DNA of 64,000 nucleotides from Novosphingobium huizhouense (GTDB taxonomy: Bacteria > Pseudomonadota > Alphaproteobacteria > Sphingomonadales > Sphingomonadaceae), in assembly GCF_020179475.1 (NCBI RefSeq), contig NZ_JAILXZ010000001.1, positions 806,001 to 870,000 of the forward strand. The letters are read 5' to 3'. Of this stretch, positions 9,920 through 17,408 are shown in pieces. Under the pieces are notes generated by a model. That model was not told where the DNA came from, made no database searches, and worked only from the letters and a program-made list of their open reading frames with translations. The position numbers and the translations under genes were made by a program. How positions within the stretch are numbered: position 1 is the stretch's first letter; the number at the start of each line of letters is the position of its first letter.

Positions 9920-12100
9920 CTAGGGCTGCGGGTTGCCGACCGGCGGCAGGGGGCGCGCCGTCGCGCCGGGACGCGGCCGCGCCGCCGGCGCCGCCGCCGG
10001 ACGCTGGCGCGCCATGTCCTGCCGCCCGGTGGCGCGATCGAGGAAATCCTCGTTCGCCGCCGCCGGCGGAGCGCCATCATTCTCGTCCTGCGGCGCGGGC
10101 GCCGGGTCCTGCTCGGCGCTGCCGTCGTCGCCGGCGCGCCGCCCGCCCTGGTTGACCACGTTGCCGTCGGGATCGACGTAGAAATAGTCGTCGGGGTTGG
10201 CCTGCATCGCCTCGTCGTCGGGTTCGAGCTGCCACTGCGGCAGCTTGAGCTCGGTCTCGAACTTCTCGGGCGGCCGCTTCGCCGTCGCCACCTTCATGTA
10301 GGCGGCAAAGGCGCGCGCGGGCGCGGTGCCGCCCTGGAGCCCGGGCACCGGCCGCGCATCGTCGCGCCCCATCCACACCCCCGTCGTGATCCCGCTCGAG
10401 AAGCCGAGGAACCAGCCGTCCTTGTTCGAGCTGGTCGTGCCGGTCTTGCCCGCCACCGGCCGTCCGATCTGCGCGGCGCGGCCGGTGCCGGTGCTGACCG
10501 CAGTCTGCAACAGGTCGGTGATCGCCGCGGCGACATATGTCGGCACCAGCTGCTGCTGCACGTCGGGCCGGTGGCTGTAGAGCACCTCGCCGTCGGTCGT
10601 GGTCACCTTGCGGATGCCGTAGGGCACCACCGTCGTGCCCTTGGCCGAGACTTCGGCGAAGGCGCGGACCATGTCGATCACCCGCACGTCGCTGGTGCCC
10701 AGCACCATCGAGGGCTGGGTGTTGATCGGCGTGGTGATGCCGAAGCGCCGCGCCATGTTGGCCACCGCGCCGAAGCCGACCTCGTTGCCGAGCTGCGCCG
10801 CCACGGTGTTCTTGGAATAGGCAAACGCGGTGCGCACGTCGATCGGGCCGGCGTAGGTCCCGCCCGAATTGCGCGGGCTCCAGCCCTGGATCGTCACCGG
10901 TTCGTCGACCACGCGGTCGTCGGGGGTGTAGCCCGCCTCGAGCGCGGCGAGATAGACGAACAGCTTCCACGCCGAGCCCGGCTGGCGCACCGCGTTGACC
11001 GCGCGGTTGTAGTTGCTGGTGACATAGTCGGTGCCGCCGACCATCGCCAGCACCGCGCCGTCGCGGTCGACGCTGACCAGTGCGCCCTGCACGCCGCCGG
11101 GCACGTTGGCCTGGAGCGCCGAGGTCGCCGCGCGCTGCGCCACCGGATCGAGCGTGGTCCACACCTCGATCGGCTGGTCGACGTCGGGCACCACCAGGTC
11201 GAGCTGCGGCAGCACCCAGTCGGTGAAGTAGCGCGCCGAGTTCTGGCCCTGCTCAGCCGCCAGCTTGACCGTGCTGAAATTCGCCGCGGCGGCCTGCGCC
11301 GGGGTGATCGTGCCGGCATCCTGCATCGTCTCGACCACCACCCGCGCCCGGTCGACCGCGGCCTTGGCGTCGGCGGTCGGCGAATAGTGCGAGGGCGCCT
11401 TGACCAGCCCGGCGATGATCGCGGCTTCCTCCAGCGTCAGCTGGTCGCCGGGGTGGCCGAAGAACTTGCGCGCGGCCGAATCGACGCCATAGGCGCCGCC
11501 GCCGAAATAGACCTTGTTGAGGTACAGCTCGAGGATCTGGTTCTTGCTGAACTTGGTCTCGAGCGCCATCGCCAGCACCGCCTCGCGGATCTTGCGGTCG
11601 AAGGTGCGGCTGTTGTTGAGGAACACGTTGCGCGCGAGCTGCTGCGTGATCGTCGAGCCGCCCTGGCGCCAGCGCCCGCTCTGCACGCGCACCATCACCG
11701 ATCGCACGATGCCGATCGGATCGACGCCCCAGTGCTCGCGGAAGCGCCGGTCCTCGACCGAGATCATCGCATCCTTCATCACCGCCGGGATGCGGGCATA
11801 GGGCACCCACTTGCCGTAGCTCGGCCCCAGCGTGACGATCTCCGAGCCGTCCTTGGCGCGGACCACGATCATCTGCCCGGCCTGGCTCGACTTGAGCCGG
11901 TCGTAGCTCGGCAGCGAACGCGCGGTGATCAGCACCGCCACCGCCACGCCGATCGCGGCGAGCAGCGCGACGCCGCCGCCCCAGACGATCAGGCGGCGCA
12001 CCATGCGCCCGAGGAACGAACCTTCCCGAACCTCGCGCGCGCGGCCGCGTTCGGACCTGCGCTCCGGATCGGGGCGGCGGGGCGTTTCCCTTCTCGCCAT
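9920..12100 (-). CDS. Bifunctional peptidoglycan synthase, PBP1A type
   Basis: A 726-aa inner-membrane class A penicillin-binding protein. A basic cytoplasmic N-terminus precedes one transmembrane helix (about 36-59). The GT51 glycosyltransferase domain follows, with SVEDRRFREHWGVDP and GGSTITQQLARN. The transpeptidase domain has all three motifs: SxxK with nucleophile S376 (SAWK), SxN as S429-K-N and KTG at 552-554. The C-terminal 90 residues are rich in Pro, Ala, Asp and Arg and probably disordered. It polymerises and cross-links cell-wall glycan. It stands alone, with 137 bp to the next gene. Confidence 0.95.
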   Translation of the reverse strand: MARRETPRRPDPERRSERGRAREVREGSFLGRMVRRLIVWGGGVALLAAIGVAVAVLITARSLPSYDRLKSSQAGQMIVVRAKDGSEIVTLGPSYGKWVPYARIPAVMKDAMISVEDRRFREHWGVDPIGIVRSVMVRVQSGRWRQGGSTITQQLARNVFLNNSRTFDRKIREAVLAMALETKFSKNQILELYLNKVYFGGGAYGVDSAARKFFGHPGDQLTLEEAAIIAGLVKAPSHYSPTADAKAAVDRARVVVETMQDAGTITPAQAAAANFSTVKLAAEQGQNSARYFTDWVLPQLDLVVPDVDQPIEVWTTLDPVAQRAATSALQANVPGGVQGALVSVDRDGAVLAMVGGTDYVTSNYNRAVNAVRQPGSAWKLFVYLAALEAGYTPDDRVVDEPVTIQGWSPRNSGGTYAGPIDVRTAFAYSKNTVAAQLGNEVGFGAVANMARRFGITTPINTQPSMVLGTSDVRVIDMVRAFAEVSAKGTTVVPYGIRKVTTTDGEVLYSHRPDVQQQLVPTYVAAAITDLLQTAVSTGTGRAAQIGRPVAGKTGTTSSNKDGWFLGFSSGITTGVWMGRDDARPVPGLQGGTAPARAFAAYMKVATAKRPPEKFETELKLPQWQLEPDDEAMQANPDDYFYVDPDGNVVNQGGRRAGDDGSAEQDPAPAPQDENDGAPPAAANEDFLDRATGRQDMARQRPAAAPAARPRPGATARPLPPVGNPQP

Positions 12101-12237
12101 CGCTGTTCGGCTCTTTCCCTTGCTGATGCTATGCGCGACCCGGCGCCGCGCCCCTCGTGCGAAGCGCCGCGCCGGGCCTTTGCATAGGCAATTTGTAACG
12201 CAGGGTTAATCGGAACTTTGCGTTCCGTCGCGCCGGA

Positions 12238-12636
12238 TCAGTCGCGGGGGGTGAAATCGAGCGCTGCGCTGTTCATGCAATAGCGCAGGCCCGTGGGCGC
12301 CGGGCCATCAGGAAAGACGTGGCCCAGGTGCCCGTCGCAGCGCGCGCAGCGCACTTCGGTGCGGACCATGCCGTGCGAGCGATCGACGTGTTCGTCGACC
12401 ACCTGCGCATCGACCGGCGCGGTGAAGCTCGGCCAGCCGCAGCCGCTGTCGAACTTGGCCTCGCTCTCGAACAGCGGCGCGCCGCAGCCCGCGCAGAAGT
12501 ATTCCCCCGCGGCCTTGTTCTTGTCGTACTTGCCGGTGAAGGCGCGCTCGGTGCCGGCCTCGCGCAGGATGTGGTACTGCTCGGGGGTCAGGCGCTGGCG
12601 CCACTCGGCGTCGGTCAGGTTCAGCTTGTCGGCCAT
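12238..12636 (-). CDS. msrB: Peptide-methionine (R)-S-oxide reductase
   Basis: The 132-aa cytoplasmic enzyme reduces the R-epimer of methionine sulfoxide in proteins. Zinc-binding cysteine pairs are seen in CAGC and CARC, the GCGWPSF segment is conserved, and the catalytic cysteine is C120 in RYCMNS. The ending SAALDF is typical of the family. No MsrA domain is fused. It lies downstream of a secreted hypothetical protein on the same strand, with a 50-bp gap. Confidence 0.96.
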   Translation of the reverse strand: MADKLNLTDAEWRQRLTPEQYHILREAGTERAFTGKYDKNKAAGEYFCAGCGAPLFESEAKFDSGCGWPSFTAPVDAQVVDEHVDRSHGMVRTEVRCARCDGHLGHVFPDGPAPTGLRYCMNSAALDFTPRD

Positions 12637-12686
12637 GCGATGTCTCCTGGGGTCTGCCGCGCAATATGGTGGCGCTCGGCCCGCGC

Positions 12687-13376
12687 TCAATAGTGCGAGT
12701 TCGGGTCGGGCCTCGCGAGATCGTAGCAATGCGCGATGTCGTAGGCCTCGACCCCGTCGCCCTCGAACGCTTGCCCGAGCATCGCATCGTGCGCCATCGC
12801 GATCGCAGCGTCCGCCTCGTCGCCGCTCTTGCCCGCAGCGACCAGCGCCTCGCGCTCGCGCGCCGCCAGCACCGAGGCCAGCGTCTTGAGGTCCTGCGCC
12901 GCGGCGGTCAGTCCCTCGCGCGCATGGAGTTCCTCGTAGGCGATGGCGAGGATCGCGCCGCACTGGGACAGGTCGGGGGTCTTGAGCGGCGGCACCTCGG
13001 CCTCGAGCCGGACGAGGCAGGGGGCGAGCGCCGCGCGCAAGGCCGCGTCGGGGTCGGCCGCCTTCTGCACGGCGATGACGTCGGCGGTCATCAGGTCGCG
13101 CACCTGTTCGGGCGTCAGCCCCGCCTCGCGCGTCACGCGCAGGCCCACTTGCGCGAAATAGCGCTTGCCCCGCACGGCGAGCGGCGGCGCGTCGCGCACG
13201 GCATTGTCGCCCTGCGCCTGCGCCTGTGCGGCCAGCGCCAGCGTCGCCGCGCACTGCAGGTCCCGCCGGTGCGTGGCGGTCAGCCGCGAAAGATCGGGCG
13301 AGGGAGCGGGCGGTGGGGGCGCGGGCGGGGCGGCGGCCAGCGAAGCGGCGGCGGCGATCAGGACAAGCGGACGCAT
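12687..13376 (-). CDS. Secreted hypothetical protein, four cysteines
   Basis: The 229-aa product starts with a signal peptide ([16 protein letters not shown]) followed by a Pro-rich linker (about 17-27). The mature part is helical and Ala/Leu-rich, with four cysteines spread over it (in LQCAAT, APCLVR, SQCGAI and AHCYDL). It is presumably periplasmic. I do not recognise a domain. The ATG at 13376 is chosen because the signal peptide begins there. It may be cotranscribed with msrB. Confidence 0.75.
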   Translation of the reverse strand: MRPLVLIAAAASLAAAPPAPPPPAPSPDLSRLTATHRRDLQCAATLALAAQAQAQGDNAVRDAPPLAVRGKRYFAQVGLRVTREAGLTPEQVRDLMTADVIAVQKAADPDAALRAALAPCLVRLEAEVPPLKTPDLSQCGAILAIAYEELHAREGLTAAAQDLKTLASVLAAREREALVAAGKSGDEADAAIAMAHDAMLGQAFEGDGVEAYDIAHCYDLARPDPNSHY

Positions 13377-13415
13377 CGCCTCGCTATAGGTGCCCCGCCT
13401 CGACCGGTCATGAAC

Positions 13416-13456
13416 AAAAAAGGAGGCCGCGAGGGCCAGGTAACCCGTCGCGGCCT
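13416..13456 (-). terminator. Rho-independent terminator of the CC_3452-family gene
   Basis: On the minus strand a 9-bp GC-rich stem (13424-13432 with 13448-13456) around a 15-nt loop is followed at once by six T (A at 13416-13421 on the plus strand). It lies about 80 bp after the stop of the gene at 13535-13882. Confidence 0.75.
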
Positions 13457-13534
13457 TCGAGGAACCAGCGCATGGCAAAGGTAGGGTGGCAGGGCCCGCG
13501 CTGGAGAGAGAGGGTTGGGAGCAGCGCCCGGCGT

Positions 13535-13882
13535 TTACTTGCCGGCGTTGCACTTGGTCAGGTCGTCGGCCGCCAGCTCGCCCTCGGGCGTGGCGAAGCG
13601 GGCGATCGGGCCGACCTTCTTGACCAGGCGGGCGCAGACCACCGCAGCGCGCGAGGTGTCGCGCGGGGCGGTGCATTCGCTGCCCGCGCAGGCCCACGGC
13701 GTGTCGCCGTTCATGAAGCGCTTGGGGGCGTCGAGCGGGCTCGCCAGCGTGACCGAGTAGTAGGTCGCGGCGGCGTGCGACGGGGTTGCGGTCACGCCGA
13801 AGCTGGCGGCGGTGCCGGCCAGCGCGAGGACGGCAGGAAGAAGCTGGCGCAGCGCGCCATTGGCAGGTGCAAACATGTTCAT
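13535..13882 (-). CDS. CC_3452-family secreted protein
   Basis: A 115-aa protein with a long signal peptide ending near residue 37 (ATPSHA). The mature part starts ATYYSVTLASP and includes the ACAGSEC cysteine pair and a further Cys in VVCARLV. This matches, from memory, the small CC_3452-type proteins of sphingomonads and Caulobacter, whose function is unknown. The divergent HxlR gene and an operator-like palindrome lying in this gene's promoter suggest regulation by HxlR. A terminator follows, so it is monocistronic. Confidence 0.8.
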   Translation of the reverse strand: MNMFAPANGALRQLLPAVLALAGTAASFGVTATPSHAAATYYSVTLASPLDAPKRFMNGDTPWACAGSECTAPRDTSRAAVVCARLVKKVGPIARFATPEGELAADDLTKCNAGK

Positions 13883-13985
13883 TCCCCATTTTCGAGCCGC
13901 GGATTTCGCGCGCCATTGCCTTGCGAAGGGAACGGCAGGTGGAGAGGATGCGATTTCCGTTGCGAATCACTACCTATCATTGTAG

Positions 13986-14000
13986 GTTGCAAGTTGCAAC
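13986..14000. promoter_or_regulatory. Palindromic operator for the HxlR regulator
   Basis: A perfect 7-bp inverted repeat with one central base, GTTGCAA-g-TTGCAAC, sits in the 160-bp space between the divergent CC_3452-family gene and the HxlR gene. On the minus strand a -10-like TACAAT lies just downstream at 13984-13979, so the palindrome would occupy the -35/-10 spacer of the CC_3452 promoter. That position suits a repressor. Assignment to HxlR is inferred from adjacency. Confidence 0.6.
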
Positions 14001-14042
14001 TAGAAACTTAAACTGGCCGCCGAAATGGAGTAAACCACGCGC

Positions 14043-14537
14043 ATGGACAAGCTCAGGGAACCCCTTGCCGATCTCGCCCTCTGTGGCCTTCCCGTCGCGC
14101 TCGAGGCGATGGGCGAGCGATGGTCGTTCATGATCCTGCGCGCGGCGTTCAACGGGGTTCGCCACTTCGAGGACTTCCTCGATGTCCTGGGCATCGCCCG
14201 CAACATCCTTTCCAACCGGCTGTCAAGGCTGGTCGAAGCCGGGGTGCTCAAGCGCGAACATTGCGCCGACGATCGCCGCCGGATCGAATATCGCCTGACC
14301 GACAAGGGCATCGACCTGCTGCCTGCGATGCTGGCGCTGCGCCAGTGGGGCGAAAAGTGGGGCGGGGCGCCGTCGGATCCGGTGCTGTGCGATCAGCGCG
14401 ACGGTCGCCCGATCAAGCCGATCTCGATCCGCGCGCACGACGATCGCGTCGTGTGCGGCCACGATCTCGCCTGGCGGATGAAGGCCGATGTCGATGCGGA
14501 CGAAGCCCGTCCGCGTCCGCGCGCGGTCACGCCCTGA
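14043..14537 (+). CDS. HxlR-family winged-helix transcriptional regulator
   Basis: The 164-aa DNA-binding protein carries the HxlR/MarR-like fold at residues 10-105. ALEAMGERWSFMILR and RHFEDF open it, NILSNRLSRLVEAGVLKRE is the recognition helix region, and RIEYRLTDKG is the wing. Four cysteines occur (in LALCG, EHCADD, PVLCDQ and VVCGHD), so redox sensing is possible but unproven. HxlR proteins usually bind palindromes in their own divergent intergenic region, and one is present at 13986-14000. A strong hairpin follows the stop codon. Confidence 0.9.
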   Translation: MDKLREPLADLALCGLPVALEAMGERWSFMILRAAFNGVRHFEDFLDVLGIARNILSNRLSRLVEAGVLKREHCADDRRRIEYRLTDKGIDLLPAMLALRQWGEKWGGAPSDPVLCDQRDGRPIKPISIRAHDDRVVCGHDLAWRMKADVDADEARPRPRAVTP

Positions 14538-14566
14538 AGTTTCACGACCTGGCTCCACGCGCCTAA

Positions 14567-14597
14567 GGGGCAGGCCTCCGGGGTGGAGGCCTGCCCC
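14567..14597 (+). terminator. Perfect 13-bp hairpin after the HxlR gene
   Basis: GGGGCAGGCCTCC (14567-14579) pairs completely with its complement at 14585-14597 around a 5-nt loop, 29 bp after the HxlR stop. There is no T-tract, so it is a terminator-like or 3'-stabilising structure. Confidence 0.5.
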
Positions 14598-14694
14598 TCG
14601 TCGTCCGCTGTCCTGTGGTGATCCGGTCGCGTCGGGGACTGGCTGGTTGCGACGCTCGGGGTGACCGCAGGCGCTCGGCGGAGCGACGGTCGGC

Positions 14695-15024
14695 TCAGCG
14701 CGCCATGCTCGGCTGCTGGCGCGCCATGGCGTAGCTGGCGCGGGCGGCGCTCAGCGCATCGTTGAAGCAGCGCTGTTCGTTGAGCGTCTCGGCGAGCGGC
14801 TGGGGGCCGCCGGTGATGTCGCAGACCGCGTTCGCGGCGCGGCGCAGGCGGGCTTCGAGCAGGGCCTGGCCCTGGGCGGTGTTCAGGTCGAGATCGCCGT
14901 AGTTCACCACCTTGCTGCGCGCTTCGAGCGCGACCGGCTGGGCGAAGGCGGCAGGCGCCATGGCGGCAGTGGCGGCGGCGAAGGCGGCAACGGTTGCAAG
15001 CGGGCGGAAGATCGAGCGGGTCAT
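14695..15024 (-). CDS. UrcA-family secreted protein
   Basis: A 109-aa protein with a clear signal peptide (cleavage near AAFAQ, about residue 29). The mature part contains KVVNYGDLDLNTAQGQ and ARLRRAANAVC, the hallmark of UrcA-family proteins, with a second Cys in EQRCFNDAL, so a disulfide is likely. The family is periplasmic or extracellular, common in Caulobacterales and Sphingomonadales, and has no known function. It is monocistronic. A 16-bp tandem repeat lies 40 bp upstream of the start. Confidence 0.88.
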   Translation of the reverse strand: MTRSIFRPLATVAAFAAATAAMAPAAFAQPVALEARSKVVNYGDLDLNTAQGQALLEARLRRAANAVCDITGGPQPLAETLNEQRCFNDALSAARASYAMARQQPSMAR

Positions 15025-15338
15025 GGCAGTGCTCCTTGATCTGGGGTTCGGAAGGGATCGGGCGGGTCGGTTCAGGTACGGGTCGGTTCAGGTTACGGTC
15101 TGCGGCGGCGGTTGCAGGGTTCGGGGGATTGCGTGTCCGCCGCCGCATGCCATCTTCCTAAGCCGCCCCGCTGCCCGCCGCAGCGCAGGCTCGATGGGCG
15201 CCGTTTTGCGCCGACCAACGGCAACGGCATCCGACGAACCGCCTGTCCTGCTCTGCGAACGTCGAGCGGCGGCATCGCACGCAGGGGCAAGCGCGGCCGA
15301 ATCGGGAACCCTTGCGCTCCGCTACGGTTGGGACGGCG
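15025..15338. other. 314-bp intergenic region between divergent genes
   Basis: No gene is supported here. It should hold the divergent promoters of the UrcA gene and of the diacylglycerol-kinase-like gene. The only structure I see is the tandem repeat at 15064-15094. Confidence 0.6.
15064..15094. repeat. Two tandem copies of a 16-bp unit upstream of urcA
   Basis: GGGTCGGTTCAGGT occurs at 15064-15077 and again at 15080-15093. The period is 16 bp, about one and a half helical turns. It may be a binding site pair or part of the 5' untranslated region of the UrcA gene. Confidence 0.6.
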
Positions 15339-16304
15339 ATGGCCGATCCCGCTTCCCGCTGCGCCGCCGCACCCTCCACCACGGCGAATCCCCCGTCGGC
15401 GACGCCCCCGTCGGCTGCCCCCGCCTCGCCTTCGTCCGCGTCGTCGCCCGCGCAGGGGCCGCTGTGGCTGGTGGTCAACGCCGCCAGCGGCAGCAATTCC
15501 GAGGAATCCTGCGCCGCCCTCGTCGCGCGCCTCGCCGCGGCAGGGCATGAACCCGCGCGCATCGTCCGCTTTCCCGACGATGCGCTGCCGGGCGTGGCCG
15601 AGCTCGATGCCGCCGGGGTGTGCACGCTCGCGATCTTCACCGGCGACGGCACGATCAATTCGCAGGTGCGCAAGCTGATCGACTGGACCGGGACCATCCT
15701 GATCCTGCCGGGCGGGACGCAGAACCTGCTCGCCAAGGCGCTTCACGGTGTCGACTGTTCGGTCGAGAGCATCGTCGAGGCGCTCGCCGCGCAACGCATG
15801 TCGCCGCGGGCGCTGCGCGCGGTGCAGACTTCGCAGGGGCCGGCGCTGGTCGAGGTCCTCGCCGGGCCGGGCGCGACCTGGGCTGATGTGCGCGAAGGCG
15901 TGCGCGATCTCGACCTCCCGACCATCGCCAGCGCGCTCGGCGAAGCGGTGCGCAACACCGCCGCCGGCGCGCTCGTGCGGGTGGTCGATCCGGCGGTAGG
16001 CAAGCCCGCGGGCTACCGCGCGCTGCGCGTCGATGCTGTTGCCGGGCCGCTGACGCTCGACGGCTACGACGTCGAGGGCGTCGGCGACGTCGCTGCGCAA
16101 GGGCTCGCCATGCTGGTCAAGCGCGACTTCCGCGCCGGCCCGCACGACGAGCTGGGCACCTGCGAGCGCGTGACCGTCGAAAGCGACGCGCCGATCGCGC
16201 TGATGCTCGATGGCGAACGCTTCGATGGAGGATTGTCCGAAACCTTCACCGCAATCACCCTGCCCGTGCAATTTCTGGGCTCGAGCCCGCGCGCAGGCGG
16301 TTGA
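15339..16304 (+). CDS. Diacylglycerol-kinase catalytic domain protein
   Basis: The 321-aa protein has an N-terminal Ala/Pro/Ser-rich segment (about 1-45) and then a DAGK-type lipid/sphingoid kinase fold: LVVNAASGSNSEES, the nucleotide motif FTGDGTIN and LPGGTQNLLAK. The usual GGDGT is TGDGT here, and the usual GTGN loop is GGTQN, so catalysis on a classical lipid is not assured. The ATG at 15339 is preferred over a TTG at 15312. A metallophosphoesterase starts 32 bp later, and the two probably share a transcript. Confidence 0.82.
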   Translation: MADPASRCAAAPSTTANPPSATPPSAAPASPSSASSPAQGPLWLVVNAASGSNSEESCAALVARLAAAGHEPARIVRFPDDALPGVAELDAAGVCTLAIFTGDGTINSQVRKLIDWTGTILILPGGTQNLLAKALHGVDCSVESIVEALAAQRMSPRALRAVQTSQGPALVEVLAGPGATWADVREGVRDLDLPTIASALGEAVRNTAAGALVRVVDPAVGKPAGYRALRVDAVAGPLTLDGYDVEGVGDVAAQGLAMLVKRDFRAGPHDELGTCERVTVESDAPIALMLDGERFDGGLSETFTAITLPVQFLGSSPRAGG

Positions 16305-16335
16305 CCGCGCCGCCGCGCCGGGAGAGGAGGCGGGT

Positions 16336-17184
16336 ATGACCCGCGTGTTCCACATCAGCGACATCCACTTCGGGCTCGAGGACCGCCGCGCGCTGTCGTG
16401 GGTCGCCGAATGCGTGCGCGAGGAACGGCCCGACGCCGTCGCCATCACCGGCGATCTCACCATGCGCGCGCGCCATCGCGAATTCCGCGCTGCCTGCGAA
16501 TGGATCGGCGCGCTCGACGTGCCGGTCACGGTCGAGGTCGGCAACCACGACCTGCCATATTTCAACCTCGTCGAGCGCTTCGTCGATCCCTACCGCCGCT
16601 TCCGCGCGATCGAGCACGTGCTCGAACGCGACGTGCCGCTGCCCGGCGCCGCGATCGTCCCGCTCAAGACCACCGCCCGCGCGCAATGGCGGCTCAACTG
16701 GTCGAAGGGCGTGGTCGGGGGCGCGGCGCTTGCCGACACGCTCGCGCGGATCGACGCGCTGCCGGCCGGCACCCGCGCCGTCGTCGCCTGCCATCACCCG
16801 CTGGTCGAGGCCGGCACCCGCGGCAAGGCGCTGACCCGCGGCGGCGAACACGCGCTGGCCGAGCTTGCCCGCCGCAATGTGCTCGCCGTGCTCTCGGGCC
16901 ACGTCCACGACGCCTTCGACCTGATCCACCCGACGCCGCACGGGCCGGTGCGGATGATCGGCGCGGGCACGCTGTCGCAGCGCGTCCGCTCGACCCCGCC
17001 GAGCTTCAACGAGCTGACCTTCGAGAACGGCGAGATCCGCGTGCGCGTGCGCAACCTCGAGATGATCCCGACCCGCGCGATGCAGATCGAGGACGTGCCC
17101 GAGAACGCGCTGCCCCCGCGCCAGCCGGGCGAGCCGGTGGCCCCGATCGGCGCGATCCCTCCGGTCGATCCCCCGGTCCACTGA
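16336..17184 (+). CDS. Calcineurin-like metallophosphoesterase
   Basis: A 282-aa cytoplasmic phosphoesterase with the full set of binuclear-metal motifs: SDIHFG, ITGDLT, GNHD, CHHP and SGHVHD. The arrangement resembles class III (CpdA-like) cyclic-nucleotide phosphodiesterases, but the substrate is not determined by sequence. A good Shine-Dalgarno AGGAGG (16325-16330) precedes the ATG by 5 nt. It follows the lipid-kinase-like gene, so the pair may act on a common phosphorylated metabolite or lipid, which is inference. Confidence 0.9.
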   Translation: MTRVFHISDIHFGLEDRRALSWVAECVREERPDAVAITGDLTMRARHREFRAACEWIGALDVPVTVEVGNHDLPYFNLVERFVDPYRRFRAIEHVLERDVPLPGAAIVPLKTTARAQWRLNWSKGVVGGAALADTLARIDALPAGTRAVVACHHPLVEAGTRGKALTRGGEHALAELARRNVLAVLSGHVHDAFDLIHPTPHGPVRMIGAGTLSQRVRSTPPSFNELTFENGEIRVRVRNLEMIPTRAMQIEDVPENALPPRQPGEPVAPIGAIPPVDPPVH

Positions 17185-17408
17185 CAGTCGCGCGCGGCGC
17201 ACAAGGAAGTTGCATTTCCATATCGTGCAGCTTTCGGCCGGTTGCGGGACACATTGTGATACATTTTTGCAATAGCGTGGCACAATTCTGACGCGGCGTG
17301 CCGCCCCCTGCTTGCCGCACCGCAATATCGCGAATTAGCCTTGTCCCATTCCGGCGCTGCGGAGGGGACTGGCCGCGCGCGGTACGCAAGCGAAGAGGGG
17401 TTTTGCTG

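Noticed and set aside
15312..15338. TTG start nine codons upstream for the DAGK-like gene
   Set aside because: The ATG at 15339 is available, and the extra residues add nothing recognisable.
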